A stretch of 64,000 nucleotides of DNA from an uncultured Clostridia bacterium (GCA_947630475.1 CANRHR010000012.1:1-64000); one strand, 5' to 3'; positions 43,344 through 53,257 are shown, counted from the first letter of the stretch. Notes: generated by a model not told the origin, from the sequence alone. A program made the numbers and translations.

Positions 43344-44780
43344 CTAAGCCTCATCTTTCAGCTTTTCATAAATCTTAATATATTCCTGCGCTGAATGATC
43401 CCAGCTAAATCTTGTGTTTATAGCATTTTTTACTACCTTTTCCCATTTTCCTTCAGGGTTATAATAAACATTAAGAGCTTCATTTATAGCCCATAATAAT
43501 CCGCTTGACACATAATCGTGGAATAAGAAGCCATTTCCCTCTCCACTCTCGCTGTCAAAATGCTTAACGGTATCAACAAGGCCGCCGGTTGTTCTTGCAA
43601 CAGGCACAGTGCCATAGCTCATAGCAAAAAGCTGCCCTAAGCCGCATGGCTCAAAAAGACTTGGCATAAGGAATATATCAGAACCTGCATAAATTTTTTG
43701 GGCAAGAACATCATCAAACAAAATATTTGCACTTACCTTATCAGGATATCTGTATGAAAACTCTCTGAAAAGATGCTCATATCTTCCCTCACCGGTGCCT
43801 AAAATAACAACCTGAACATCACGGCCAACCAAATCATACATAGCCTCTATAATAAGATTAATGCCCTTCTGATCTGCAAGTCTTGATACCACACTTATCA
43901 TAGGCACATCTTTCTGAGGAAGCCCAAGCTCTTCTTGAAGACGTCTTTTGTTTTCCTTTTTGCCTGAAATATCCTCAGCGCTGAAATTTGCAAAAATCTT
44001 TTTGCTTGTAGCCGGATTGTTTTCATCGTAATCTATACCGTTTACTATACCGTAAAGAACATTGTTTCTGCACCTTAAAACCCCGTCAAGGCCGTATCCA
44101 TACTGCCCTGTTTGGATTTCATATGAATAAGTTTTGCTTACCGTGCTTACTGCATCAGAATACAATAAACCTGCTTTCATAAAGCTTACCATACCGTTAA
44201 ATTCAAGCTTATCATTCGTAAAATAGCCATCGTTTAAGTCCATCATACCAAGGGTTTCTTTTCCAAAAATGCCCTGATACTGTAAATTATGAACGGTAAA
44301 AAGAGTTTTTATTTTTGAAAAACTTACGATTTTTTTATAAATATCCTTTAAGTATACACAAACAGGGCCACTCTGCCAGTCATTGCAGTGTATAACATCG
44401 GGGATAAAATCTATAACGTCCAAAAATTCAATAACGGCTTTTGAAAAATAAGAGAATCTCTCATTGTCATCACCATATCCATAATAGCCGTCACGCTCAA
44501 AATAATAGTCGTTGCCAAGCATATAGGTATCAACATCACAGTTTAATTTATATACTGTTGTATATTGCTTTCTCCAGCCAAGATTAACGGTAAGAGAGCC
44601 AACATTAACAGCATCGCTTAAATATTTTTCTTTAATGTTTTTATATTTTGGAAAAACAACCTTTACATCAACTCCTGCCGCTTTAAGAGCTTTCGGCAGC
44701 GAGCCTGCAACATCTCCGAGTCCTCCGCTTTTTGCATACGGAGAAACCTCCGATGAAACAAACAAAACCTTTAATCCCAT
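43344..44780 (-). CDS. glgA: Glycogen (starch) synthase
   Basis: 478 residues. The ADP-glucose-binding KSGGL is at residues 17-21 (YAKSGGLGDVAG), then VIHCNDWQSG and, in the C-terminal domain, SLFEPCGLGQLFAMSYGTVP, the GT5 retaining-glucosyltransferase signature with its Glu. It extends alpha-1,4 glucan chains. The start at 44780 follows AAAGGAGG; a longer frame to 44855 adds residues atypical of GlgA. No other glg gene is nearby. 44781-45068 shows no gene. Confidence 0.96.
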   Translation of the reverse strand: MGLKVLFVSSEVSPYAKSGGLGDVAGSLPKALKAAGVDVKVVFPKYKNIKEKYLSDAVNVGSLTVNLGWRKQYTTVYKLNCDVDTYMLGNDYYFERDGYYGYGDDNERFSYFSKAVIEFLDVIDFIPDVIHCNDWQSGPVCVYLKDIYKKIVSFSKIKTLFTVHNLQYQGIFGKETLGMMDLNDGYFTNDKLEFNGMVSFMKAGLLYSDAVSTVSKTYSYEIQTGQYGYGLDGVLRCRNNVLYGIVNGIDYDENNPATSKKIFANFSAEDISGKKENKRRLQEELGLPQKDVPMISVVSRLADQKGINLIIEAMYDLVGRDVQVVILGTGEGRYEHLFREFSYRYPDKVSANILFDDVLAQKIYAGSDIFLMPSLFEPCGLGQLFAMSYGTVPVARTTGGLVDTVKHFDSESGEGNGFLFHDYVSSGLLWAINEALNVYYNPEGKWEKVVKNAINTRFSWDHSAQEYIKIYEKLKDEA

Positions 44781-45068
44781 TCTTAAAACCTCCTTTAAAC
44801 CGTATTTGTGTGTAGGGACAAGCAAAAAATATAAAAAATCGTACCAATATGGCATAAAAGATAATAATATTTACACCTTTACTGCCTTATATGTTATATG
44901 ATACTATTTATTTTAAACAAATTCAAGCTAAATTTTTCCTTAATCATATTCAAAAATAACATAAAATAAAAAACAGACAACTGTATTGCACTCTGCTTGC
45001 TCCTCCTGCTCATAATCCGCTAAATTTATTAAGTAATTATCCGCCGATTTAAAGACTTTTTTAAATAA

Positions 45069-46574
45069 TTATATTTTCCATTTAAGCAAAATTTTCCTTT
45101 GGTTATTTTCTGTTGTTTCACCCACTATTATTTCTTCCAGAAAGCTCTGCGCCAAAATAAACGGCAGGCTTTTTTCATTAAGCAGATTATCAAATCTTAA
45201 GTCTTTAAAATCCTTTTCCTTTAAAAGCTTAAGAGCCTTTTCTTCCTTAAGCTTTTCTTCTGCTATTCTTTTTTTAATTATAAAAAATTCATCTTTATTT
45301 AAAATTGAGCTGCTGAAATCATCATAAAGCTTTAAAAGCCTATTATCATATTCCAATATTTTCATTTCCGATTTTTTTATTTTTTCCGAATTATCTTCAT
45401 AATGCTCCGGCTGTTCTTCTCCTATATATTTATTTTTCATATCTTTTATTTTAAGAAAAATTTCATTCTCAATATCATTATTTAATATTCCCTCATTGCT
45501 GCAGCTTTTTGATGAGCTTTTATACTTAAGAGAGCATCTGTAATAAAAACCGTTTTTTTCTCTGTTAAGGCTTCCTCTTTGGAAACGGCAGCCGCATTTA
45601 CCGCATTTAATTATGCCGGACAACACGCTTTTTAGTCCGCTTTTTGCATCACTTAGGCTCCTTTGTGACATAATTTGTGCCGCTTTTTCAAAGCTTTCAA
45701 TATCTATAATGCCTTTGTGGGTTTTAAACGCCCTTATTCTGTCTTCGTTTTTTACAGTAATAACTTTTTTGCTTTTATAACTTATTTTTTTTGTTTTGCC
45801 TTGAACCATATCTCCTATATATACAGGATTTTTCAGTATATTCCTTATTGTGCTTGCAGACCATATATCAGAACCGACAAGCCCAAAGTTAGGATTATAA
45901 AATTTTTCTCCGTTTAATTTTTTGTATTCTGTCGGAGTTAAAATACCTCTGTCGGTTAGTATAGCTGCAATTTTTTTCATTCCGTTGCCCTCTATATAAA
46001 GCCTAAAAATTTCTTTTACTATTGATGCCGCATATTCATCTGCTTCAAGTCTGCTTTTATTATCTTCCATCTTTTTGTATCCGTAAGGAGCAAAGCTTCC
46101 TATAAATTCTCCTCTTTGCATTTTGCTTTTAAAAACTGCATTTACGCTTTCCGATAAATCTTCACAATACCACTCGTTTATAAGAGAATTGATTTGCCTC
46201 GCCTTTTTACCGCTTTTATTAAAGCTGTCTATACCGTCTGTAAGGCTTATAAATCTTATGTTCCACAAAAAAAAGAGCCTGTTTATATATTTTTCCGCCG
46301 CCTCTATATCTCTGGTAAAACGTGATTGGCTTTTGCATAAAATTATATTAAACAAACCTCTTTCGGCATCTTCTATAAGTTTTTTAAATGCAGGTCTTTC
46401 ACTGTCAAGCCCTGAAAAATCCTCATCGCAGTATATATTAAAAATTCTCCAGCCCCTTTTTTGGGCATAATCCACAAGAATCGCCCTTTGGTTTTTAATG
46501 CTTTCGCTTTCATCCTTTTTATCCTCATCCTCAACAGAAAGCCTTATATAAATTGCCGCTGTATTATTCGGCAT
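45069..46574 (-). CDS. Large serine recombinase
   Basis: 501 residues. The resolvase domain has the catalytic Ser 13 in IYIRLSVEDED, followed by Arg-rich SQSRFTRD. The recombinase domain (FAPYGYKKMED ... TPTEYKKLNGEKF ... IRNILKNPVYIG) and a zinc ribbon (CGKCGCRF ... YRCSLKYKSSSKSC) follow, then a coiled coil. It is complete and may be active. Relatives integrate phages or conjugative elements or excise sporulation-gene inserts. No phage or transfer genes lie near. AAGGAG precedes the ATG. Confidence 0.93.
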   Translation of the reverse strand: MPNNTAAIYIRLSVEDEDKKDESESIKNQRAILVDYAQKRGWRIFNIYCDEDFSGLDSERPAFKKLIEDAERGLFNIILCKSQSRFTRDIEAAEKYINRLFFLWNIRFISLTDGIDSFNKSGKKARQINSLINEWYCEDLSESVNAVFKSKMQRGEFIGSFAPYGYKKMEDNKSRLEADEYAASIVKEIFRLYIEGNGMKKIAAILTDRGILTPTEYKKLNGEKFYNPNFGLVGSDIWSASTIRNILKNPVYIGDMVQGKTKKISYKSKKVITVKNEDRIRAFKTHKGIIDIESFEKAAQIMSQRSLSDAKSGLKSVLSGIIKCGKCGCRFQRGSLNREKNGFYYRCSLKYKSSSKSCSNEGILNNDIENEIFLKIKDMKNKYIGEEQPEHYEDNSEKIKKSEMKILEYDNRLLKLYDDFSSSILNKDEFFIIKKRIAEEKLKEEKALKLLKEKDFKDLRFDNLLNEKSLPFILAQSFLEEIIVGETTENNQRKILLKWKI

Positions 46575-46636
46575 AAAAATCTCCTTTCAGCTTAATTATA
46601 TAAATTTAAAACTTATTTATTAATCCGGATTAAGAT

Positions 46637-46675
46637 AAAAAAGCTTTCCGATTTAACAGCAGGAAAGCTTTTTTT
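46637..46675 (-). terminator. Terminator of the HPr-like gene
   Basis: AAAAAAGCTTTCC (46637-46649) pairs with GGAAAGCTTTTTT (46662-46674); A and T runs on both sides make it usable on either strand. It lies between the HPr-like gene end and the recombinase start. Confidence 0.9.
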
Positions 46676-46696
46676 AACGTAGCAGATGATTTGATA

Positions 46697-46927
46697 TTAT
46701 ACAATAAACTCTTTAAGTACAGTTTCAGGGTCGCTCATAGAAGCATTATCATGAATATCAAGACGAAGAACATTGCTGATATCAAGGCTAAAAATACCCA
46801 TAATTGATTTTGCATCTATTACATATCTTTCTGTAACAAGATCAAAATCACCCTCAAAGGTGTTAATTAAATTAACAAATTTTTTAACCTTGTCAATAGT
46901 GTTTAAGCTTACATTGACAGACTTCAT
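46697..46927 (-). CDS. HPr-like protein without the phosphorylated histidine
   Basis: 76 residues with the HPr fold length and the regulatory-Ser stretch KSIMGIFSLDIS, similar to KSIMGVMSL around Ser46 of true HPr. The active-site HARPA-type loop is replaced by LNTIDKVKKF, so there is no His to accept phosphate from enzyme I. It therefore cannot relay phosphate in the sugar transport system in the usual way. Such HPr-like proteins occur in Clostridia, perhaps as regulators. AAGGAGG precedes the ATG. It stands alone. Confidence 0.85.
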   Translation of the reverse strand: MKSVNVSLNTIDKVKKFVNLINTFEGDFDLVTERYVIDAKSIMGIFSLDISNVLRLDIHDNASMSDPETVLKEFIV

Positions 46928-47146
46928 AATTTATCCTCCTTATTTAAAAATTCTATTAAGCAGGCTGTGATCAAAACATATCAAATAAGATTTAAATTTT
47001 ATATGCATAATTATTTTATATAAAATAATTAAAAAGCCATATAAAAACTTAAGCTTACAGATATAATTAAATCCGCTCTTACTTAAATATATATATATTT
47101 ATCATACCCTTAAATGAAGAATATGTCAAATAAAAAATAACAACCT

Positions 47147-47740
47147 TTAAATAAAATCAAAACCTTCAAGAAGCTCAAATACCGAATCTTCATTATCATT
47201 ATAAGTTTGGTAGTCTTTAGCAGTTATTTTAAATACATATGCTCTGGAATCCTTTAAAACAAAGCCCAATTCGGAAAATTCCTCTGTTGGCTCCGTATCT
47301 AAGCCCTCTACATTTAAGTTGCTGTTTTCAACAGGCGTAAGCTCAAGCCAACATCCATCTGCATCCTTAACCTTAAACTCAACCGGCTGAACGATTCCCG
47401 TACCTGCATAAGCCGAATAGTAATCTATGGCGGTTTTTAAATCTTCGTCTTTTTCGCCTATATCTTCAGATTTTATAAAAAGCTTTATATCGGCATTTTT
47501 TTCATCTTCACCGGGGATTAAAGCCACGGCATAGCCTTCGCCGCCGTCATCACTTACGGCTCTCCATGGGTCGGAATATACAATTTTAAAGGTTTTTTCG
47601 TTATCTTTAAATGTATATTTTTCTGTAAGTATATTTGAAGAAACCTTAGGCGGATTTTCTCCGACACTGCCCGATGAGCAGCCCGTAACCAAAAGCAAAG
47701 CCGCCGCTGCCGCCAGAGCAGTTTTTTTCATAATTCTCAT
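47147..47740 (-). CDS. Lipoprotein of unknown function
   Basis: 197 residues. The signal peptide ends in lipobox LVTGC (Cys 21). The mature part is acidic and about 170 residues long, with FKIVYSDPWRAVSDDGGEGYAVAL and YVFKITAKDYQTYNDN; it resembles in general shape PsbP/Mog1-like small domains found in Firmicutes lipoproteins, but this is uncertain. The start at 47740 has GGAGGG 7 bases upstream. The gene is probably monocistronic; 46928-47146 shows no gene. Confidence 0.8.
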   Translation of the reverse strand: MRIMKKTALAAAAALLLVTGCSSGSVGENPPKVSSNILTEKYTFKDNEKTFKIVYSDPWRAVSDDGGEGYAVALIPGEDEKNADIKLFIKSEDIGEKDEDLKTAIDYYSAYAGTGIVQPVEFKVKDADGCWLELTPVENSNLNVEGLDTEPTEEFSELGFVLKDSRAYVFKITAKDYQTYNDNEDSVFELLEGFDFI

Positions 47741-47925
47741 TTGTATACCCTCCATTTTATGTTTTATAAAAATATTATATCACTCTTTATAAAATAGTCA
47801 AGAATGCACACTTTTTCACATATAATCACTTTTTGCCTTTTATTGGGCTTTTTTATAATTATTCCCCAAAAAAGTTGATGATATTCATATTTGCTTACTA
47901 TGTAATAATAACAAAATTACACATA

Positions 47926-48747
47926 TTAATTGTTGTCGGCTAAAATCTCGTTAAGCTCCCCTATTCCAACAAAATTTATTCCTTTGCTCTCAAGCTGTTT
48001 GTATGTATTGCTTATTGCCTGGTAAGTAACTGTACCTCCCTCTGCGCCAACATGGCCTATTGCTACGGCATAACCCTTTTTTAACGCTATTTCTCCTGTT
48101 TTTAAAACATTTTTCTCAACCGCAGACAAATCCTGAGTAGAATCCAAAAAAACATCTCTTTTAATCAAATCCAGATTAAGCTCCTCGGCAACCTCTTCGG
48201 TTACCGATTTGCCTGTTGTCATACTGTCTATATAAATTAAATTTTTGCTTTTAAGCTGAGTAAAAACCTCTTCTATCAATGCTCTGTTTTCCGTAACCTT
48301 AGAGCCCATATGATTATTAACGCCTATGCAATACGGTATCTGTTTTAAATTATTCTCCAACGTAGCTGCCGCCTTTTGTCTTGTATCATCATTAAGTATG
48401 GGAGTTTCACCAAGCCAGCTTCTTTTGCCTGTATGAGCCTCCATAGGCTGATGAAGTATTACATCCTTGCCGGCATTATGCAAAAGCTCCGCCTCTTGTC
48501 TGCTGTTGGGAAGCGAAGGCATAACGGCCCCTGTAAATTTTATGGGAAGAGAAATCATCTGCTCGGTTCCCTTTGAATTATTGCCAAAGTCATCAATAAT
48601 AATTGCCACATAACAAGGCTTGTTTTCTCCCATTGCGGCTATGGCTCTTCGATTAAAAGTCTTTGCTGCCGTTGCGACAAATATTCCTGCCATAAAAAAG
48701 CTGAAACAGACAGCAAGTCTTTTTTTTGTTGTCATAAATATAAGCAT
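47926..48747 (-). CDS. YibQ-type divergent polysaccharide deacetylase
   Basis: 273 residues. One N-terminal helix anchors or exports it. The domain shows VAIIIDDFGNN, VILHQPMEAHTG, VNNHMGSKVT and AIGHVGAEGG, the divergent deacetylase (DUF610) motifs. The family is thought to act on cell-surface polysaccharide, though no activity is established. GGAGAG lies before the ATG at 48747. Confidence 0.9.
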   Translation of the reverse strand: MLIFMTTKKRLAVCFSFFMAGIFVATAAKTFNRRAIAAMGENKPCYVAIIIDDFGNNSKGTEQMISLPIKFTGAVMPSLPNSRQEAELLHNAGKDVILHQPMEAHTGKRSWLGETPILNDDTRQKAAATLENNLKQIPYCIGVNNHMGSKVTENRALIEEVFTQLKSKNLIYIDSMTTGKSVTEEVAEELNLDLIKRDVFLDSTQDLSAVEKNVLKTGEIALKKGYAVAIGHVGAEGGTVTYQAISNTYKQLESKGINFVGIGELNEILADNN

Positions 48748-48858
48748 ATATTCTCTCCAATGTTTTTATTTTATTTTATGAAAAAAAATATATGCTTATG
48801 CCGAAACCAATTATACGGCCGCATAAAATATTCAGACTTTAATTTTGGCTAAAATTAT

Positions 48859-49512
48859 TTAACAAAAGCCGAAAAGCTGACTTATCGCCAAAACAATAAG
48901 AACAATACCCGAAAATAAAGCAGGAATATTCTTTTTTGAGGATTTAAAATTTATTTTTCCTCCAAGCATAATGCCCAAAATTAAAAATAAAATCTGCGCC
49001 GCACAGCTTATTGCCGCAAACAAAAAAGGATTAAGACCAACAGCCCCCACGCCTACCGCCGCACCCACAGAATCTATTGAAAGCGCCGTTCCGAGATAAA
49101 ACGCCTCTTTTGGTTCTATAGAATTTGATTTATCAATATCTCCCTGCTCGGGACTTTTTATTATATTTATTGTTATACCCAAAAATTTTATAAAAAATGA
49201 AAAGCTGTTTTTTAACTCAGCTTTATCCTTATGCTTACAGATATAAGGCTTATCGTCTGTAAGCGTTTGACGAATTATAAAAGCGCCTATTAAAAACAGC
49301 ATTACAGAACCTATAATATGAGAAACTCGTTTTGTAAAAATCAGCGGGAGCATAGAGCCGAAAAAAGCCGATGCGGCGCATATAAAAAGAGAAACAAAGC
49401 TCATTGTCAGCATCGAACAAAATGTTATGCTTATTTTTCTTATGCCATAAGATATCCCTATCCCAAAGGAATCTATGCTAAGTGACATGGCAAGTAAAAT
49501 TAAGGCTGTCAT
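48859..49512 (-). CDS. ytaF: YtaF-like membrane protein (MntP-related)
   Basis: 217 residues and six helices arranged as two repeats. Each repeat carries an Asp-Ser motif in a helix (LSIDSFGIGISYG and LSIDSVGAAVGVG), as in the YtaF sporulation membrane protein and the MntP manganese exporters. The hydrophilic loop between the halves is typical of YtaF. In Bacillus ytaF belongs to the sporulation set; its transport role is unproved. The start ATG 49512 follows GGGGTG. Confidence 0.88.
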   Translation of the reverse strand: MTALILLAMSLSIDSFGIGISYGIRKISITFCSMLTMSFVSLFICAASAFFGSMLPLIFTKRVSHIIGSVMLFLIGAFIIRQTLTDDKPYICKHKDKAELKNSFSFFIKFLGITINIIKSPEQGDIDKSNSIEPKEAFYLGTALSIDSVGAAVGVGAVGLNPFLFAAISCAAQILFLILGIMLGGKINFKSSKKNIPALFSGIVLIVLAISQLFGFC

Positions 49513-49633
49513 TTTATACACCCCGTTATTTTCATACTCTATTTTTAATATATGAGAATAATTTTAAACGGTGAAAAATATATTATAAATAAACATTAAG
49601 GACAAACTATATTAAAAATGGAGTGATAAACCA

Positions 49634-52225
49634 ATGAATTGGCACAGCTTAAAGCTTGAAGAAGTATTTAAAAATTTAAATTCCTCAAAAAACGGACTGG
49701 AAACAAAGGAGGCTGAAAAAAGGCTTTTAAAGGGCAAAAATATATTGGCTCAAAAAAAGAAAACAAACCCAATTATTAAATTTTTAGCTCAGTTTAATGA
49801 CTTTATGGTTATTGTATTAATTATTGCGGCGGCAGTTTCCCTTTTTGTATCATATTACAGCGGTGAGAAAGATTTTTTGGATTCGATTATTATAATGGTT
49901 ATTGTTTTTTTAAATGCTCTTTTAGGCTTTATACAGGAAAATAAAGCAGAAAAGGCTCTTGAAGCTCTAGAGAAAATGTCAGCGCCAAAAGCCAGAGTGC
50001 TCAGAGATAATTTATGGAAAGAAACACAGACGCAAGATTTGGTTGCCGGCGATATAATAAAGCTTGAATGTGGAGATTATGTTCCCGCAGATTTAAGGCT
50101 TATCGAAGCAAAGGCTTTAAAAGCCGATGAAGCATTTTTAAGCGGAGAAAGCGAAGCTGTTTTTAAAGATTCATCAACAATCTGCGAGCAGGACGCATCA
50201 ATAGGCGAAAGAGTAAATATGCTTTTTGCCGGCAGCACAATAACAAGCGGCAGAGGGCTGGGCATAGTATGCGAAACCGCAATGAACACTCAAATGGGAA
50301 AAATAGCTAAAATGATAATGTCTGAAAAACCCGAGCCTACTCCTCTTCAGATAAAGCTTGATGAAACAGGCAGACTGTTGGGCATAGGAGCTATGGCTAT
50401 CTGCTTTATTATTTTTATATTGGGGCTTTTAAGACATATTCCTGTTTTTGATATGTTTATGACATCGGTAAGCCTTGCCGTAGCCGCTATACCCGAAGGA
50501 CTGCCCGCCATTGTCACAATTATGCTTGCTCTCGGAGTTGAAAGAATGGCAGGCAAAAATGCAATAATAAGAAAACTTCCCGCTGTTGAGGCTCTTGGAT
50601 GCGCAACGGTTATATGCTCCGACAAAACAGGCACTCTTACACAAAACAAAATGAAAGTAGTGGAAATAAAACAAGGAAATAAAGATAAACTTCTTAAGCT
50701 TATGTGCCTTTGCAACAATGCTCAGATAAACGGAAAAAACTTAAAAATAATCGGCGAGCCTACTGAAGCCGCTCTTCTTTATGCCGCCGAAGAAAACGGC
50801 ATACATAAGGCGCAAGAAGAAAAAAAATACAGAAGAATAGACGAAATACCGTTTGATTCAAAAAGAAAACTTATGACAACTATACATAAAACAGACAATG
50901 GTTATATGATAATTACAAAAGGGGCTTATGAAGTTGTTCTTGAAAAATGTACAAGCTATGAAGATGAAAAAGGAAATATTCATGAAATGGATTCTCTTAA
51001 AAGAAACGCTCTAAAAAAAGAAGCCGAAAAAATGGCTGAAAAAGCTCTTAGAGTTATGGCGGCAGGCTACAGAGAAAAATCCGAACTTGGAAGAAAAAAC
51101 AACAGCCTTAATACCGAAAACAGCCTTATATTCTGCGGCTTTGCGGCAATGATAGATCCTCCTAGGGCTCAGGCTCCAAAAGCAATTGAAACCTGTAAAA
51201 AAGCCGGAATAAAAACAGTGATGATAACAGGCGATCATGCCGTAACCGCAAGGGCTATAGCAGAAAAGCTTAAGCTTAACGAACACGGCGTATCAGTTAT
51301 GACAGGCAGAGAAATAGACAGCCTAAGTGATGAAGATTTTTATGAAAGATGTTCAAAATATGATGTTTTTGCAAGAGTATCTCCCGAAAATAAGGTTAGG
51401 ATAGTTAAAGCCTTAAAACAAAAAGGAAATATAGTGGCTATGACAGGAGATGGAGTAAATGATGCGCCTGCCCTTAAAGCCGCCGATATAGGCTGTGCCA
51501 TGGGCATTACCGGTACGGATGTTGCAAAGAATGCTTCCGATATGATTTTATCCGATGATAATTTTGCAACCATTGTATCCGCCGTTAAGGAGGGAAGATG
51601 CATCTATGCAAATATAAAAAAATCCGTACACTTTCTTTTATCAAGCAATATAGGAGAAATACTTAGCATACTTGCGGCTCTTTTAATAGGCTTTAAAACA
51701 CCTCTTGCTCCTATTCAGCTTTTATGGATAAATCTTGTTACAGATTCTCTTCCGGCGATAGCCTTGGGGCTTGAGCCTGCTGACGATGATATTATGTCGG
51801 GCAGGAAAGTTCTTAATGAAAAAGGTCTTTTTACAAAGGACATTTGGATAAGGATAGGTCTTGAAGGAATAATGATAGGTATGCTTTCACTTTTAAGCTA
51901 CGCCATAGGCAGTGTGTTTTTTGACGAAACCACAGGCAGCACAATGGCATTTGCTGTTTTAAGCATATCTCAGCTTGTACACGCCTTTAATATGAAAAGC
52001 GACAAAACAATATTTGCCCACAAACTTACAGACAACGGTTTTCTTGTTGCTTCACTTATAATAGGCATAATTTTGCAGGCAGGCGTAATTATGTATAAAC
52101 CGTTTGCCGATATTTTTAAGGTATGCTGCTTAAGTCCATGCCAATGGCTTATAGTATGCGCTATGTGCATTATGCCGATTATTATAGTTGAAATTGAAAA
52201 AGCATTTGGAGAAAAGAATTTATAA
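49634..52225 (+). CDS. Calcium-type P2A ATPase
   Basis: 863 residues with the full P-type set: SGES near 170, M4 PEGLPAIVT (287 on), DKTGTLT from 330, GDHAVTA, GDGVNDAPAL. Ca2+ ligands of SERCA are kept: Glu in PEGLP, Asn and Glu in SSNIGEIL (M5), and Asn, Thr and Asp in NLVTDSLPA (M6). It should pump Ca2+ out of the cell. The N-terminal cation-ATPase domain is present. GGAGTGA precedes the ATG; the gene diverges from ytaF. Confidence 0.93.
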   Translation: MNWHSLKLEEVFKNLNSSKNGLETKEAEKRLLKGKNILAQKKKTNPIIKFLAQFNDFMVIVLIIAAAVSLFVSYYSGEKDFLDSIIIMVIVFLNALLGFIQENKAEKALEALEKMSAPKARVLRDNLWKETQTQDLVAGDIIKLECGDYVPADLRLIEAKALKADEAFLSGESEAVFKDSSTICEQDASIGERVNMLFAGSTITSGRGLGIVCETAMNTQMGKIAKMIMSEKPEPTPLQIKLDETGRLLGIGAMAICFIIFILGLLRHIPVFDMFMTSVSLAVAAIPEGLPAIVTIMLALGVERMAGKNAIIRKLPAVEALGCATVICSDKTGTLTQNKMKVVEIKQGNKDKLLKLMCLCNNAQINGKNLKIIGEPTEAALLYAAEENGIHKAQEEKKYRRIDEIPFDSKRKLMTTIHKTDNGYMIITKGAYEVVLEKCTSYEDEKGNIHEMDSLKRNALKKEAEKMAEKALRVMAAGYREKSELGRKNNSLNTENSLIFCGFAAMIDPPRAQAPKAIETCKKAGIKTVMITGDHAVTARAIAEKLKLNEHGVSVMTGREIDSLSDEDFYERCSKYDVFARVSPENKVRIVKALKQKGNIVAMTGDGVNDAPALKAADIGCAMGITGTDVAKNASDMILSDDNFATIVSAVKEGRCIYANIKKSVHFLLSSNIGEILSILAALLIGFKTPLAPIQLLWINLVTDSLPAIALGLEPADDDIMSGRKVLNEKGLFTKDIWIRIGLEGIMIGMLSLLSYAIGSVFFDETTGSTMAFAVLSISQLVHAFNMKSDKTIFAHKLTDNGFLVASLIIGIILQAGVIMYKPFADIFKVCCLSPCQWLIVCAMCIMPIIIVEIEKAFGEKNL

Positions 52226-52263
52226 AAATTTATATTATCAGTCAGAACTTTCTCTTTTACTAA

Positions 52264-52301
52264 AAGTAAGTACCCGCCTCCTAGGAAACGGGTACTTGCT
52301 T
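52264..52301. terminator. Bidirectional terminator between the Ca2+-ATPase and corA
   Basis: AAGTAAGTACCCG (52264-52276) pairs with CGGGTACTTGCTT (52289-52301), a 13-bp stem with one wobble and a 12-base loop. The genes converge here. Its right arm continues into ATTGATTAA, a sequence recurring at 6401-6416. Confidence 0.82.
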
Positions 52302-52318
52302 ATTGATTAAAAGAACTG

Positions 52319-53257
52319 TCAAAACAAATTTTTCCTACTCATAAATTTTGCGATAACAAAACATATTACGGCTGTGCCTACAATAAGCCAATAAAATGCA
52401 AACGGATTTTGTGCAAAAGGCACAGGCACATTCATTCCGAAAAAGCTTGCCACTATTGTAGGAATACCCATAACTATGGTTATAGATGCAAGAACTTTCA
52501 TAACTATATTTAAATTATTGGAAATAACCGAAGCAAATGCATCCATTGTGCCGGAAAGAATATCAGAGTAAATTTTTGCCATCTCCATAGCCTGTCTGTT
52601 TTCAATAATAGTATCTTCCAAAAGCTCTGTATCTTCTTCATATTTATGAATAAAATTGTATCTCATAAGCTTTTCCATAACAAGTTCGTTAGCTTTTAAA
52701 GATGTGGAAAAATAAACCAAACTTTTTTCAACACTTAAAAGCTCAATCAGCTCTTTATTTTTCATAGACTTATGAAGTTCGTTTTCAATAGCGCTGCTGT
52801 GCTTATCTATCTGCTTAAGATACATCAAATAATAAGATGCGTTGCGGTACAAAAGCTGAAGAATAAATCTCGATTTTTTAAACGTATAAAATGTTTTAAC
52901 TGCATTATTTATAAAGTCACTTACTATAACATTTTCTTTAAGGCAAACTGTAACAATGGCAATATCTGTTGAAATTATTGCCAATGGCATTGTTTCGTAT
53001 ATTTTAGAGTTTCTTTCCTCTGAGGCAATGGGAATATCCACCAAAATAAGACGATGCTGTGTATCGCTGTCTATCTCTATACGTGAGCGCTCCTCTTCGT
53101 CCAAAGCCGCTTTTAAAAAATCCGGATCAAGATTAAGACTTTTGCTTATAAGAGAAATTTCATCTTCATTTGGATTTATCATATTAATCCACACACCGTC
53201 AACAATTTCATCTGTTTTTTTTATTCCCCGATTGTCTGAAATATAATAATCAATCAT
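52319..53257 (-). CDS. corA: CorA-family Mg2+ channel
   Basis: 312 residues. A large cytoplasmic alpha/beta domain is followed by long stalk helices and two C-terminal membrane helices. The selectivity signature GMN stands in ASFFGMNVPVPF at the end of the first helix, with a basic C-terminus. It should carry Mg2+ or other divalent cations inward. AAAAGGAGG precedes the ATG. Confidence 0.93.
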   Translation of the reverse strand: MIDYYISDNRGIKKTDEIVDGVWINMINPNEDEISLISKSLNLDPDFLKAALDEEERSRIEIDSDTQHRLILVDIPIASEERNSKIYETMPLAIISTDIAIVTVCLKENVIVSDFINNAVKTFYTFKKSRFILQLLYRNASYYLMYLKQIDKHSSAIENELHKSMKNKELIELLSVEKSLVYFSTSLKANELVMEKLMRYNFIHKYEEDTELLEDTIIENRQAMEMAKIYSDILSGTMDAFASVISNNLNIVMKVLASITIVMGIPTIVASFFGMNVPVPFAQNPFAFYWLIVGTAVICFVIAKFMSRKNLF

